Shown: positions 11,751 through 24,308, counted from the stretch's first letter. The stretch is 64,000 bases of DNA from Membranipora membranacea (GCA_914767715.1 OU612072.1:11532001-11596000); one strand, 5' to 3'. Numbers and translations are program-made. Notes: generated by a model not told the origin, from the letters alone.

Positions 11751-12275
11751 GATATTGAAAATTACTAAGTCAGAGATCGCCTGTATTCTTAGCATCCTAA
11801 GAATGGGATATTTTATCATAAAGTCTGAAATGGATTTTCAAAAATATACCAAACTGTACTGTGCATTGTGAATAACTTGCAAATTGTTCGTTGCAGCCAG
11901 AAAACCTCCTCAGTCTCTTATTTACAATTAATGATTCTAAATTTGGAACCAAAAATTTTGATAGACTCTCAATTTGATGAATTTAAAACTTCAAATCCTC
12001 TTGCATATCGCAAGGATGACAAAATTGTTTAAACCCTCAAGTCCTGATCAATATAATTCAAAATATGTGGAAATGGCAATTGACATAACAATCTTCTAAA
12101 AAGATTGACAAATTTAATTATGTGGTTGCCGGCGAATGTTGGGTGACATATTAATTTAACCAATTAGGAAGTGAAGCTGTCACAATTGATGGCTTCCTTG
12201 TTGAAGATGTCAGCTATTTTGTATTTGGCAAGTGGCCAGGGTATGTATCAACAGTAGCTTTGAAAATTCAGTTCT

Positions 12276-15200
12276 ATAAATAATCAAAACTTGTGAGACT
12301 TGACACTTAAATGATTTATACGCACACCTACCTGTTGTTGACATTTGTTGTTCCCCCCCCCCCCCCCGATCATTTATCTGCCGGTTCTTATACCAGGAAA
12401 TTAAACTTAATCACACAATGTCCCTCAATAATTACTCCATAATCACCATTACCACCTGTCACTTTGAAATATGTGTTGTGAGTTGATGGTGGAGAGTGGT
12501 CACAATTTGTTTTGTCGATGCACAAGGAGGGATTTGGTAATTCACATTTTTGGCAGAAGGCGGATCGTTGGATGCTAGAGATTGCATTCCTTTGCTTCTA
12601 TTGAGCTTGTCATACCGAAATAAACTGCCAGAGCAAAGGACAAAAACTTGATTCGAGGGGTCTAACGATTCCGTCAGCATTGCAAGATTAGGTCTTTACT
12701 TGAACTGTGATGAGAGTTATTTCTTTGGTTGGTGGTTCTCTAAAGGAATGTATTGTTTTGGATAGAAAGAGGGTTGTTAGTTGTTATCCTATTATTTCAA
12801 ATTTTTCTCATAATTGACACACTAACACACCTTTCAAAAATCAATTACATGTTTATTGAGGATATATATGGCTGAGTTATTGCTATTTAATGTTAAAGAA
12901 TTTGGTCAGTATTTTGTCATGGTCCACATGATTTATTACCATGACAGTCAAGAAGATTTTTCACATTCATGTTTTGATTTGAAAGTACCAGTTAGGAGGG
13001 TTTTTGGCTAAACTTGCAAGATCTTTATTGTAACAATACCACACCATAAAAACTCCCAAAATGTGATAAATGCTTCATAAACCTAGAACTCAATTACATG
13101 GGTTCAAAGATTGCCGACATTGTAATGTTCTGTCATAACGCGAACTATGTTGACAGTTACATTCATATTTTGATTTGAACTTTCAAGATATTAGGGGTTT
13201 TGGCATGACTTGCAGGATTTTTAATGAAAATTCCCAAAAGTGGTTAATAGATTTTAAATTTAAAACTTGAATCAAATAATGCCTGACAGATGGGCATTGG
13301 TTTGTTTTATCGTAAATTGTTTTGATGGAGCTATTCCAAAATAACAATGTATCTTGTCAGTCGAAATGATACAAGAAATTTTTTTTATCTGGGTCGAATG
13401 CTAGGCATATAACCGAACAGCACACCTAAAAACAACATCTACTTACCAGATGCAGTTCTGAACAAAGTTAAAGTTATGAGGCTTTGCAGTATGATATTTG
13501 TCACTGTGAGATTGTGCCAGATAATTCATTTGAAATCTTTACTCAGAGATTTGTTGATATAATTATATTACAAGAACATGACATTGATTTCCTACCAGGC
13601 AACTAGTGATCATGGTGATGACTAATTATACATTGTAGTTATGTGACCTTGTGTCTGATAGTGGAGGTGGTATTGGTGCAGGAAAGCATCAACTTGTCAT
13701 GCTGATTCCTTTGTATTGGATTGACTCAACCATTGGGTGTTGAGGCACAAGGTTTGCTGCGCTAATTTGGACTTCCAATTAATACGCAGGTTTAATTTTG
13801 GCTTGACAAAGTTTTTCCGATACCAAATTTCTGCTCAATTGATTCATACCAGTGGCTTGACAGATAAATTGGATGTGAAATTGGATCTAGCATCATTATT
13901 TTGATATTTCCTTCATCTTTAATGGCATTCTGATTGCAACCAGACATGTGTCTCCAATATGCTCAGGCTGTAATTATCAGACAGGGGTCAATAAAACTTC
14001 CATATCCCAATTAATTTCTTGCATCCTACACCTGTTAACATCCAATCACACGGAATAAGATTGCAATGTTAATGATGTGGTAGGATCGGTATCAATGACT
14101 TTGTTGGCACTGGCAGATTGCCAAGAAGCAATCATCATAAACATGCATCATCATTAAGAAAAAAAAACAAACTGATGATTTGATGACACCATTTTCAGGA
14201 TAAATTATGACCACTTAATCATGTCAAACCAAACTTGCCGTGTCATTGGTGTCACCTGTGAACTTGGTAAGACATTAATCAACCCATTCAAATTACAAAA
14301 TCTATATCCTCAATTTCCCTGTTCAATGAAATTCGATTTTGTCTTTACTTCAATACAAATTATTGATCAACAATTGATGAATTATACCTTCCTGATGTCA
14401 TTCACTGTGGCAAAGTTTTCAAATCACCTCTCAAACTACTCAATCTGAAAAATTATCACACGCCCAGGACTGGCCAGCTGAAGGCAGTGATTAATAATTC
14501 TTTACTTTGCCCTCTGTTCCACTGGAAACAAGTTACGGCAATGCATATTTAATTTGGTTTGAATTATGGTCGGTGTCAATCATTGTGCTGGCACCTCACG
14601 GTGTTGGTTTTTTTATGCTACAAATTTAGTTCAATCAAATAAAAGAATTGGGCATAGAAGTATATGAAGCAAATATAGGAAAAGCAAGGGCTCCGCTAGA
14701 TAGTCTGAAGACTAGAGTGACGGCTGTCTCAATGGTCAGCCAGACAAGACATATGATTGTTCCCGGATCCTGTCGAATCTTCAGTTAAGAAGCTTTTTAC
14801 AGTTTCAAACCTGTGTACAACAGGGACCTTCCATCCCTGTTGTTGTTAGCTTGAATTGTTTTTAGGGCTTTTGAGACATTGTAAACATTGATACTCTCTA
14901 AAAACTTAGCCCATACACATAGAATATTTCTTTATTTTTGTTCATCTTTCTGCTGCTTAGTCACATATCAGCAAACATCAATCATAATCATACACCATTT
15001 CAAAAACAACTTCAGGATATTGCTTTATTTGGAATTTTGATCAACGTAAGGTGCAAAGGTCTGGCCGAGAAATAAAAGATGTTGGTTGTGTTTTATTGAA
15101 TTGAGCAAACCATCATCTATACTTAATTTGCTAAAATAATCATGAAGAATGAAACCAGTACATTCATTTCAGGTTAAACTGCATTGAACGTAGGAGAGTT

Positions 15201-15525
15201 GGAAGTCATAAACAACACTCATTAATCTAGACCACAGACTACCTGTGTGTATAATTGTCGGCAACTGATAGAGCTATTTTTAAACTGCCAACTGCAGTCA
15301 AATCCATATGGAGATTTGCATGAATGCGATGTACAATTAGTTTAGTCATTAGATTCTATAAAATCCATCTATCATCACCATTAATCCTAACCTGTCAACA
15401 TTGCAGAAATAATTTATCCTATTATGAACAAGAATTCATGATTAAGTATGATATTGCCTCTTAGTGAAAATTAATGTTACCTAATTCAATCACATTACGT
15501 GGTGACAAGCCATTCGCCTGTTGGG
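12276..15525. other. Intergenic, no gene recognised
   Basis: No homologous exon seen. Contains a run of about 16 C at 12353-12368. A short stretch near 14683-14703 ('agcaagggctccgctagatag') recurs near 61630, marking an undefined dispersed repeat. Open frames here are short and unconvincing. Confidence 0.5.
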
Positions 15526-15534
15526 TATAAAAGG
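15526..15534 (+). promoter_or_regulatory. TATA box of the plus-strand peptide gene
   Basis: TATAAAAGG about 30 bp upstream of an inferred noncoding exon of about 15557-15601 that ends at donor GTAAGT (15602). Confidence 0.75.
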
Positions 15535-15799
15535 CACAGCATCTCTAGAATGAAATCATCTACCAACTTGTTACAGTTCGAGAAAGTAAACCGCTCTCAA
15601 AGTAAGTAACAAAATAACTATAACATGAAGACAAGCGGACCAAGTTGTGTCTTATTAAAAAATATTTAGAGCTCATAAAGTTTCTGTAAGCAATAACCGT
15701 ATATCTGAATTTTCCTTGAACGTTTTCTTGGCTGTTATCTGTAAAAAAAATTTCACCATCGCTAATATCAATGAAAATTTTTTAGACTCAAACTCAAAG

Positions 15800-16543
15800 A
15801 TGAAGTTCACAGTATGTCTCCTTGCTGTCTTTGTTCTCCTGGCTTCTGTTGCTAACCGTAAGTAATTTATTGCATATTCTCAACACAAAGTCGCATTAAA
15901 CCTATAGAAATTCTTCATTGATATATGAGGTTATTATCAGCGTGTACATGAGATCATTTTAGTTGGAATGCCCATTTAATTTTACACTCAGCCATACTTG
16001 GTTCAACCTCCATGATAATAGTTAAAAACCCGAATACCATATATTGATTGAGAGATCCGAGCAGTTTTTTTTATTCTGAACTCAAACTTGCTTCCCTAGG
16101 GTGGGGGTTTGAAATAATCCTGGTGATTGACCACATCTGGACACCTTTATCACAAAATTGACCTCTTGCTTTAAACTTTTATTCCGTAGTGAGTATTTTG
16201 ACTCACACAAAGCTGTTCGAATAACTATTATAAATAGACCTGCCCTCCTTGGTAACAATGTTTTTCAACAAATTCAACTGATGCATTAGGTATTGTCTTA
16301 TGCATTGTATAATGTGTCATTTATGACTTGATCATCTTATCAAATTGGCATACCAGCAGCCTAACAAAGGACACTTTCATTTTTTCAGATGCTACTGCTG
16401 CTAATGCAGAATACGTGAGGCCATTCAATAATCCAAACGGACTCAACCAATGCTACCAGTTCTGTGTTCTGGTTAAAGATTGCTGGAGGTATAGATTCGA
16501 GAACGATAAAATCTGCAAGTGCTACATTTGCCCACATAATTAG
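15800..16543 (+). CDS. Secreted cysteine-rich peptide, divergent family member
   Basis: Signal exon 15786-15857 (ATG at 15800; MKFTVCLLAVFVLLASVAN) and mature exon 16389-16543, phase-1 intron (GTAAGT; TTTTTTCAG). Product 70 aa. Mature cysteines are C-X3-C-X5-C-X10-C-X-C-X2-C, the same frame as the minus-strand genes at 332 and 9378. The signal exon contributes exactly 58 coding nt in all of them and the intron phase is the same, so this is an ancient paralogue. Charge is lower (about +2) with four acidic residues, plus aromatic W/Y/F residues near the third and last cysteines. A noncoding first exon and TATA box precede it. AATAAA at 16612-16617. Confidence 0.82.
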
Positions 16544-16611
16544 ATTCCCTTCTGCAAATTCAGACGACGCCTGTGGCATTGAGCTTACGGAACGATTTAT
16601 CACCCTGATTC

Positions 16612-16617
16612 AATAAA
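16612..16617 (+). promoter_or_regulatory. Poly(A) signal of the plus-strand peptide gene
   Basis: AATAAA 69 nt after the stop codon at 16543, the first such signal downstream. Confidence 0.65.
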
Positions 16618-16924
16618 TTTATACTATAATATACTTTTATATCCGTTTTTTTGAATAAATGACATAATCCATAGCACACAATGATTTGATATGTATCATC
16701 CACTCACTTTGAATTCTGAGCCGCCATTTATAATTTACTCAGTTTTCGAGTACATCATTTTATCGTTACATGGTTATCATCCCTGAAATCTTGGGTGATG
16801 CTGGTATTCATGCTGGAGCAAGTTGAGCATATCCTCAGATTAATTTAGAATTGCACAGGCAGAGTCAGTTAAAACTTAAAGGTTTGTCTCAGTACAAGAA
16901 CTATAGAAAAAGAGATATAGAGGT

Positions 16925-17412
16925 GCCTTAACGGCGCGGCCACATTATCCGGCCCAAAGTTGCTCTCAGTTTGCAGGCAGGTAGGAACACACCTTGGGCA
17001 ACAGGACATAGAAGTCAAAAAACCGCATCAGTACCTCCAACAGTTGCATGATAAAAGGCAGGCACTCTAAAGTCCTGGCTACACGATATGCGTGGAATTG
17101 TCTTCCAACGCGTGGTGGGCGTGGCTTCATAGGCTAAACACACCCACTTCCTTTACCTTGTGACAACATTGCTAAGTGAGTGATTAATGAGCCATGACCA
17201 ATGAGTAAGGAGTAAGACCAATTAAATACGCTCTATTGTACCAACTGGCCGATGACAGAAGGGTAGGTTCACAACGTGGTTAACAACACGAACATGCTGG
17301 TCTTTGAAAAGACGCATCATTAGCATTAACAATGCGTAAAATTGCGTCCTTAAGCGATTTCGTGGGCCTGTCTAGCTACACCTTAAACAACTAAGCTACC
17401 GCCTACTTGCTT
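16925..17412 (-). mobile_element. tRNA-derived SINE, interrupted by a nested insertion
   Basis: The left part (16925-17070) matches the SINE at 39385-39592: 'gctctcagtttgcaggcagg' and then a tRNA-like stretch ending 'ggcactctaa'. The remaining tRNA-like end 'acaactaagctacc' resumes at 17387. About 315 bp (17071-17385) of other sequence with short 'ggctacac/agctacac' ends lies between. The internal control boxes are eroded. Confidence 0.6.
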
Positions 17413-18276
17413 AAAAAGTCAAATTATATTGTTTGTAGTTATCGCGCACGGTCATCAGCACGAGTTAATTCGATAGACATGATGAATATATGCTTACACA
17501 GTTACGGTTTGAGCTGGTTTTATGGTTTATTGTGGCTTTCATGATTACTGAGTTTGAGTAACCATAAATCAATAAAGAAAATTGAAATAATGATATTAAT
17601 TGTTGTTTGCTTGGAACTTCTTTATCATAATTTGAACTTGCATGGTTATGCAAAATATGTATAACTTCGTTTAGCGTTGCCTTAAAATGTTAGTAACGGA
17701 ATGATACTAATATTTTGCCAAGGTAAGATTTTATGGAGTTGTATGCTCATTCTTAAGAAAACTGAAGGTTACATAGAGGATGCCCAATAACAGAACAGCT
17801 ATTTAATGTTTATTTGGCTGATGTCTATATATACAGCATGATTTGGGAACTGGCGAAAAATCAACATCCAAGAGTGGTTTAATTTCTGATTCAGTCTATT
17901 TCTATGGTTAACTCAATCCATGAGTATAACATAGCATTTTAAGTCCCATATTTGATTGAATTTCGATTGGTATCACGGTAGTTGTGGGTTGGAGGGGAGC
18001 TTTCAAGGTTGATTGTCTTAACCCTCAGCACCCATGTACCTACTACGCAAGATGCCATTCTTTTGCTCGTTTCGATGGTTGTCATACCAAATCTGAGGAG
18101 GATATCTCTATATCTTTTTTATCATTTTTTTGACTGGGACAAGTCATTCTAGACTCAATGATTCCTGTCCAAGCCTTTCCATTCATAGCTGCATGGCTTC
18201 AAGTCTACATATAGGTAGATTTATTGAACTCTTACCCAAGTGCTTTGTCCGCACCAATACAAGATGTGTTTATCTT

Positions 18277-18496
18277 CTCGGCCTATTGGCTAAGATCAAA
18301 GTGTCACTGCCAATGGCCGATTAGTGCCAGTTCAGTTTTGGCAGCTTGCTGCGCACTTATGATTAGGAGGTCCTCTATGGCCTCACCGCTAGGATACATT
18401 CTAGTTTTCTAGAATGTATCACATTCTCAGTATGAGGATTAGGGCACCTTGCGTCCCTCTTTAGGGGCAGCCCAATCTTCTGTTTTTTAGCAACAG
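18277..18496 (+). mobile_element. U2-headed SINE-like element with target-site duplication
   Basis: The head after the repeat reads CTCGGCCTATTGGCTAAGAT as in U2 snRNA, followed by the same ~190-bp body as at 6010. The element is flanked by a 17-bp perfect direct repeat, CAAGATGTGTTTATCTT, at 18260-18276 and 18497-18513. The body includes a perfect hairpin (GATACATTCTAG / CTAGAATGTATC, about 18393-18421). The direct repeat indicates insertion through a retroposition-like process. Confidence 0.82.
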
Positions 18497-18948
18497 CAAG
18501 ATGTGTTTATCTTTGTTGAGTGTTCTCTTTCGATCACTAGGTAATGATTCAGTTCTTGTTGCAGGCAACTGAAGTCCTTCAATGATTTTACTATGACAAA
18601 GAACTTTGGTTCCGTGTCCCTGATTTAAATAACTCAGTACATTGGTTGTTAGAGAGCCCAGTAATTCACTTCAGTATTTTTGCTAGGAAATTTTGGGTCT
18701 CTGATGCATTATCAACAGTTTCACTGTAAAACCTTTGGGATGGCCTGAGAGACAGACAAAGATATCATGTTTCTGTCAACCCTAATACATTCATTGAGTA
18801 CAATATTGTCATATTGAGTCGACTTGGTTTTTTTGTACAATCGAAAAACCACCAACAAAATTTGAAATCCCCAAGAAGACATGGAAAAGTATTTCATTGT
18901 TGCTATAGGGGAATTCTGATCTAAAAATATGCCAAAAGAATCCGATTT

Positions 18949-19540
18949 CATGCTTATCTCATTAGTCTGGCTCATATAAACAATATATTCCACCAAAAAG
19001 GAATTTGGCAAAAATGACACACGGAACTTTTGGTCTAACAATCTGCCGAAAAATCAACACTCTGTCACTTTCTTTTTTTTTTAATACTTTATTGGCGTTC
19101 ATTTGTCATGCTTATCTCCGTAGTCTGGTTTAAGTAAACAAATTGCCCCATCAAATAGGAATCTGGCAAGGGATGACACAAGGAACTTTTGATTTAACAA
19201 TGTGCCAAAAAACAGCACCCTGTAACATTCAGATGTGAAGCTTATGTCATTAATCTGGTTCATGTAAAGAAATTATCCCATCAAATAGGAACTTGGCAAG
19301 AAATGACATCAGGAACTTTAAGCCTAACAATCTGCCGAAAAATCAACAATCTGTCACATGCAGATGTCATGCTTATCTCATTTGTCTGGTCTATGTAAAC
19401 AAACTATTCCATCAAAAAGGAATTTGGCAAAAAAGAAGAAGGAACATTTGATCTAAAGATGTGCCAATAAACAGCACTCTGTCACATCGAGATGCCATGC
19501 TTATCTCATTAGTCTGGTTTCTGTAAACAAGTTATAACAG
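18949..19540. repeat. ~130-bp tandem repeat array, unit 1
   Basis: About 4.5 diverged copies of a ~129-131 bp monomer, with starts near 18949, 19105, 19236, 19366 and 19496 ('catgcttatctcattagtctgg'). It ends at a short hairpin (cagagtaagg / ccttactctg, near 19540). No coding signal. Confidence 0.75.
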
Positions 19541-20691
19541 AGTAAGGATATAGCCTTACTCTGTGAAATTATCCCATCAAATAGGAGTATGGAGAACGAC
19601 CGTAAAAACAAAATGATTTGACAAGAGTGCAAAATGTTTCTTACAAACATTGAAACCTTGGGTCGGACTAAGACTGAGAGGCTGTAATTTTTTTATATTC
19701 AGGTATGAAGCGCAATGATAATGCCTGGATCATTTATACATTTGAATAGCAGTTAAATTTCTTTTTGAAAAACTCAATTGTTTCAGGGCTCTCTCAATTT
19801 GCAGGTACAATTCAACAACATTGTTTAAAAAGGTTTTAAGTTGATTTACAGTTTTCTCAATGGTGATAAGCTATTTATTTTGTGAAGAGCCAGTTGTGAG
19901 GTCTGGATATTGCGCAAATCCGCGAGGAAGGTTTGCTAACAATTGTTGTCTTCACCAGTTCTTTCTCAAAGGTCCGAGGAGAATAAAAATGATAAGAGCG
20001 TGCTCACAAAGCCTCATGCAATTTGTTTTTCTTTAATTGTGAGTAGTGATATGTAGTTATATCAGGTAATGGGGAAACAGGCCAAGTTTGAGGCGTATCA
20101 TCACTTTGTAGAGAAGGTGGTCACTGGAATTCATATTTATTGTCTTATCAATTGAAATTCATGAAGAATAACAATGTTTTGCAACTTTCATAAACTCTTC
20201 GTAACTGTGGGAGTTTAATGTTTACCAAACAAAATATGCGTCTAAATATTAGCAAGCAAGAGCAAATTCCTAAACCGGTATACAATGCTGACTTAAGCTT
20301 TCTTTAGGAGGTTAGTGGTTCAGGCAAAGGCTTTTTTTAATTTATCAACAACCTCAATGATGCGGACAATGACGTGCCAACTCTTTCAATGCATAATGAT
20401 GAAAATGAGTCAATGATTATTTATCATGTTTATTAGCTCATTCATAATGACAGTAGATAGTATGGGTAACAGGTATGGCTTTGAAAATTAAAAAAAAATA
20501 GCTTGTCCATATAGGTCATAGATTAACAAATTTTTCGGGTATGATTTATAATATAGGTTTCAGCATAAATTTAAAAGAAAAATAATGTAAACTTTTAGAA
20601 TTAGCAAGAAAAATACATTATAATAGTATCATAATCAGCGGCGTTAAATACATGGTCATGCGACCAGTGTCGAGAATGAGAAAATTGCTTC

Positions 20692-21718
20692 TCAATTTGT
20701 CATCCATTTCTCGCAAACATAGTTGTAAAAGTGAAATCTATCCTGATCATTCCAAGCATAATAGAGCCCTACTACATCATTATAATATAAACAAATATGA
20801 ACTTCATTCTCTATTCCTTGGTAATTATCAGGTTGGCCTCCATTCCAATTTTCGTATGTCATGTTAAAAGTCTCACCATTACCATCAACCCAGACGATGT
20901 TTGATCTCAACCTTACAGCACCAATCCACCAACATAATGCAGGCGGTAGCAGAGATAAGCCATCTTAATAAAATATGTAAGAAAAGTTATAATAAATGAT
21001 AAACACATTGCATCTAAAAAAACCTGGCGTTTCCAAATAACAATATCAATACTAGAATGCAAGTGTGAGGAAGTATTGTATTAATTCCAGAACGGCTCAA
21101 CGCCTAGCAAAGACCAATGCATTTCAATCAGGAAGATTTGCATGGTAATCAAATTGGCTCTATTTGCCATGAATTATTGATGGTGGAAAAAAAGTGCCTC
21201 CGATCATATCATATGCAAATGTTTGATTATGACATGCCTTGGTCTTTGGGTAGCTTTTGAGCACGGATGTGCCATACATACAGGAATTTGTAAAAAAACT
21301 TTGGAAAAATGGAAAATTGTGGCAAATCACGCTTTTTAAACCTAGACCATTTCTTTCACAATAAACCTTTTTAAGAGGAAACTGGTTAACAATTTGAGTC
21401 GCAAAAACCTATTTCAACTAACCTCTGTGATATAAGCGCATGATTCTAAAATAGTTACTTTAATTAGAGTACCTTATTACTGGAAAAAACCTGTAATATA
21501 TCGCCACTAAATACATGAAATGATTAATTGAAACTCACTTGAATATTCTACAAGGTAGTCTACAACTCTATCATTCCTCTCCTTGGTGTTAAGGGTAGCC
21601 AGAGTGGCTCCTTGGGCCTTGCATGCTGCCTGAGCTTGCGGATGATTGACACTTGCAGTGACAAACAGCAGGCAGGTATTCCTCTCACCACGAATCCAGC
21701 CTTCAGGGCATTGCCTAG
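20692..21718 (-). pseudogene. C-type lectin-domain gene, 5'-truncated copy
   Basis: Exon 2 at 21718-21539 (RQCPEGWIRGERNTC...) and exon 3 at 20963-20692 encode an intact C-type lectin-like domain: CPEGW start, AACKAQG, CWWIGA core, QPDN sugar-site motif, WND calcium motif and NYVCEKW end. Splice sites and frame are intact and exon 3 has the same length (272 nt) as in the copy at 26085. The signal-peptide exon and promoter that copy 2 has at 27673-28079 are missing, since similarity to copy 2 ends near 21880. QPD in this position usually goes with galactose-type binding. Probably dead unless another 5' exon is captured. Confidence 0.72.
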
Positions 21719-22409
21719 CTGTAAAACAAATTAACGACAGATGTTTACAGTTGCAAATCAAAGGCATCAAGCCTTAAACCTAAGTAACTACCAATATAAT
21801 GCGACAAGGTAAATTCAGTCGGATGATCTGGACCTGAGTTCCTTTAAAGTCTGACCTTAAGTATTAGCAGTACAATTGATCTGTGTCAATATCAATACAT
21901 ATATAATTTGGTGCCTCAGAAGATCCTGAATTTGGCAAAATTTGCTGTGATTGGCTTCCTGGCGCAAGGGAAATAGAATGATAGCAGTTTTGAAATCTCA
22001 ACATGAAACCATGATGATTTAAAAAAAGAGTTTTTTACAAAGAACGGAATACCTTCCATTTTTATGAAGCCAATACCTCTAGAAGGTCTATGGTTGCAAA
22101 ATCAACCTATAGAATATGATTTACGCATTGATGTTACATGAAATAACCACTGCTAAATATGTATTATTTTAGGAAAGAAAAGTCCAAATTATGGCATAAA
22201 AACAGCATTAGAAGTACTTTAGAAATCAAACATGTGAAAATTATATATAATTTCATCTCAGGAAAGTGAAAACTCTTGTTCTTCTGCAACATAGGTTTCT
22301 GCACTTTTTATTGGCTATACTGGCTATTACAAATTTAGAAAGGTATGATTTTGCCACAGAACAGCAATATTCATTAAATAAAATGAAAATACACAGCCAA
22401 TTGAACAAT

Positions 22410-23660
22410 TCAACAGGTAATAAACATGACCCTATCCATCACAGCCACCAGATTACACCATTGAGATCTGATCGTATCGCTTGCTTCTTTGTCTGTGATC
22501 CAGTCAGTAATGACCTTGAGCTCACCTAGACCAGTATCAGATTTCTCGCAATCTGCAGTGGTGTCGTCTTCAGCAGAAGTTGGAGCCCCGTTTCCACGCA
22601 GTTTGCTTGAACATTTTTGTTTGCCTGTGTCACCAACAGTGGGATTTTGCCCGCACATTTTCTCAGGATGATATACTAAGAGGAACTTCCCTAAACTTAT
22701 GAAGATCTGAAATCGCAAGATTGAGGTAATAGGGTGTTACACATCAGATCACTTATAGAATAATGATTGTGAAACTTGGGAACTAGGACGGCCAGAACTT
22801 AGATAACAATCAAAATGGCAAAAAGTACATGAACATTTCACATTTTAGTCATGGTGAAACAAAAAGAACATCACAAACGCATGTGCACATAAAAAATGTG
22901 AATATATGAAGATGTGGTGTGTAATTTTGAAAGTTTATTTATGAATATAACTCACATTGTAAATTTTTGAATTTGGCGCAAACCCATCAAAGTTTGAAAT
23001 TCGTAGGGCGATCATGGTATATCCCATCAATATCATGTCAGTCATTATACTTATAAATATGCTCCAAACTGAAAAAGAAGAGCGAAAACTACAGGACAAG
23101 CTGTGGCTACACTATAGAGTTGCGCAGAGACTGATTTCTAGTGATAAAGAAACTTCATGTTCCACGTATCCAAAATGTTGTTAAACATGTTATAATAAAA
23201 CGAAGAGCAAAATATATTGCAGATTGAGGTTTTCTATTGCCATATATATTCCCTCCCTACCTAATAACTATTCCATCACAGAACACAACAATTGAAATTT
23301 TTTATTGGGTGTAGATCTGAAACCCAAACTATCCCTACACAATTCATTTTATATAGAATAATCTTGTTTCAAATTAAAAGCACCCAAGATATACATCACA
23401 TATATTTGAGATTTGTATTACCTAAATTGGGCATGCTGTGTCCAGGAAAGGGTGGTATCGTTCCTGATAAGATCATCATGTAGACAGAGTAAGACAACAT
23501 TGCGTTTATCTGTATGTCGAGCTTAGAGGAATCATGAGGAGGCAGTAGTAAGCTTGCAGGCGGAAGTAGGCCTAGTAGGGTCAGGGGCTGAATGAGTGTT
23601 TTTATTATCAATGTAGGCTCTCGATCCATATCAATGTGAAGTGTAAGTAGACCGTTGAGT
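22410..23660 (-). pseudogene. Nicotinic-receptor-like ion channel, 3' half only (copy 1)
   Basis: Three exons in correct phase: 23660-23422 encodes M1 and M2 (MDREPTLIIKTLIQPL..., LLP-DSS-KL, IPP); 23068-22956 encodes M3; 22706-22410 encodes the M3-M4 loop and M4 (DTIRSQWCNLVAVMDRVMF). This is the order of a pentameric ligand-gated channel of the Cys-loop family. In M2 the leucine at 9' is kept, but the usual -1' glutamate of cation channels is serine. The whole extracellular domain is absent because the unit ends at 24018, and M4 is cut by a TGA where copy 2 reads GAA. M1-M2 is intact here, unlike copy 2. Confidence 0.75.
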
Positions 23661-24308
23661 CTGGTGACCTTATAAAATATATCCTAATAATTCAACGGGT
23701 CAACAAAATAAAACTAGCACGGTTTTGTCAAACAATCACATATACCCAAAAAATTGATAACTTTAAAACAGTTGCTGGTCTTGATTAGAATACAACAGCT
23801 TGTGTATTTGATTGGTTAGAATAAAAGCTTGATATGTTAAAGCGAGAGAGGGCTCGTTTTCAAGGTTCGTTTAAAACAAGAAGTATAATATGTGTTGAAA
23901 CTGGAATGATATATCTACATTACATCTATATGTTCATTTCGAGGCAGTTGAGACCTGATTGATTTGACCTTGTCAACTGTGACCTTGTTTGATTGTCATG
24001 GTATAATCATCCAGTGGCCCAATAAGTCACTTCAGTATTTTTGCTAGGAAATGTTGGGTCTCTGATGCATTATCAACAGTTTCACTGTAAAACCTTCGGG
24101 ATGGTCTGAGAGACAGACAAAGATATCATGTTTCTGTCAACCCTAATACATTCATCGAGTACAATATTGTCATATTGACTCGACTCGGTTTTTTGTACAA
24201 TCAGAAAAGCACCAACAAAATTTGAAATTCCCAAGAAGACATGAAAAAGTATTTCATTGTTGAAATAGGAAAATTCTGATCTAAAAATATGCCAAAAAAA
24301 TCCAATGT

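Larger units (their letters stand above)
9045..12275. repeat. Tandem segmental unit 3 (A3 only)
   Basis: Third copy of part A, matching 1-3270 with differences of only a few percent by eye except in the peptide exon. Similarity ends near 12275 and no B part follows, so the array stops here. It carries the third peptide gene and a second copy of the TTAA element. Confidence 0.88.
18655..24018. repeat. Lectin-channel duplication, unit 1 (shortened)
   Basis: Colinear with 24014-31758. Contains a tandem array, a 5'-truncated lectin and a channel 3' half. Relative to unit 2 it lacks about 2.4 kb (matching about 27300-29785), which held the lectin promoter and first exon. Confidence 0.8.

Noticed and set aside
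12459-12680. 73-codon minus frame after the peptide array
   Set aside because: No recognisable domain, splice context or duplicate; consistent with chance.
22266-22671. Plus-strand frames at 22266-22529 and 22489-22671 (and 30117-30489)
   Set aside because: Shadows antisense to the channel M4 exons; the minus strand has the homology and splice sites.
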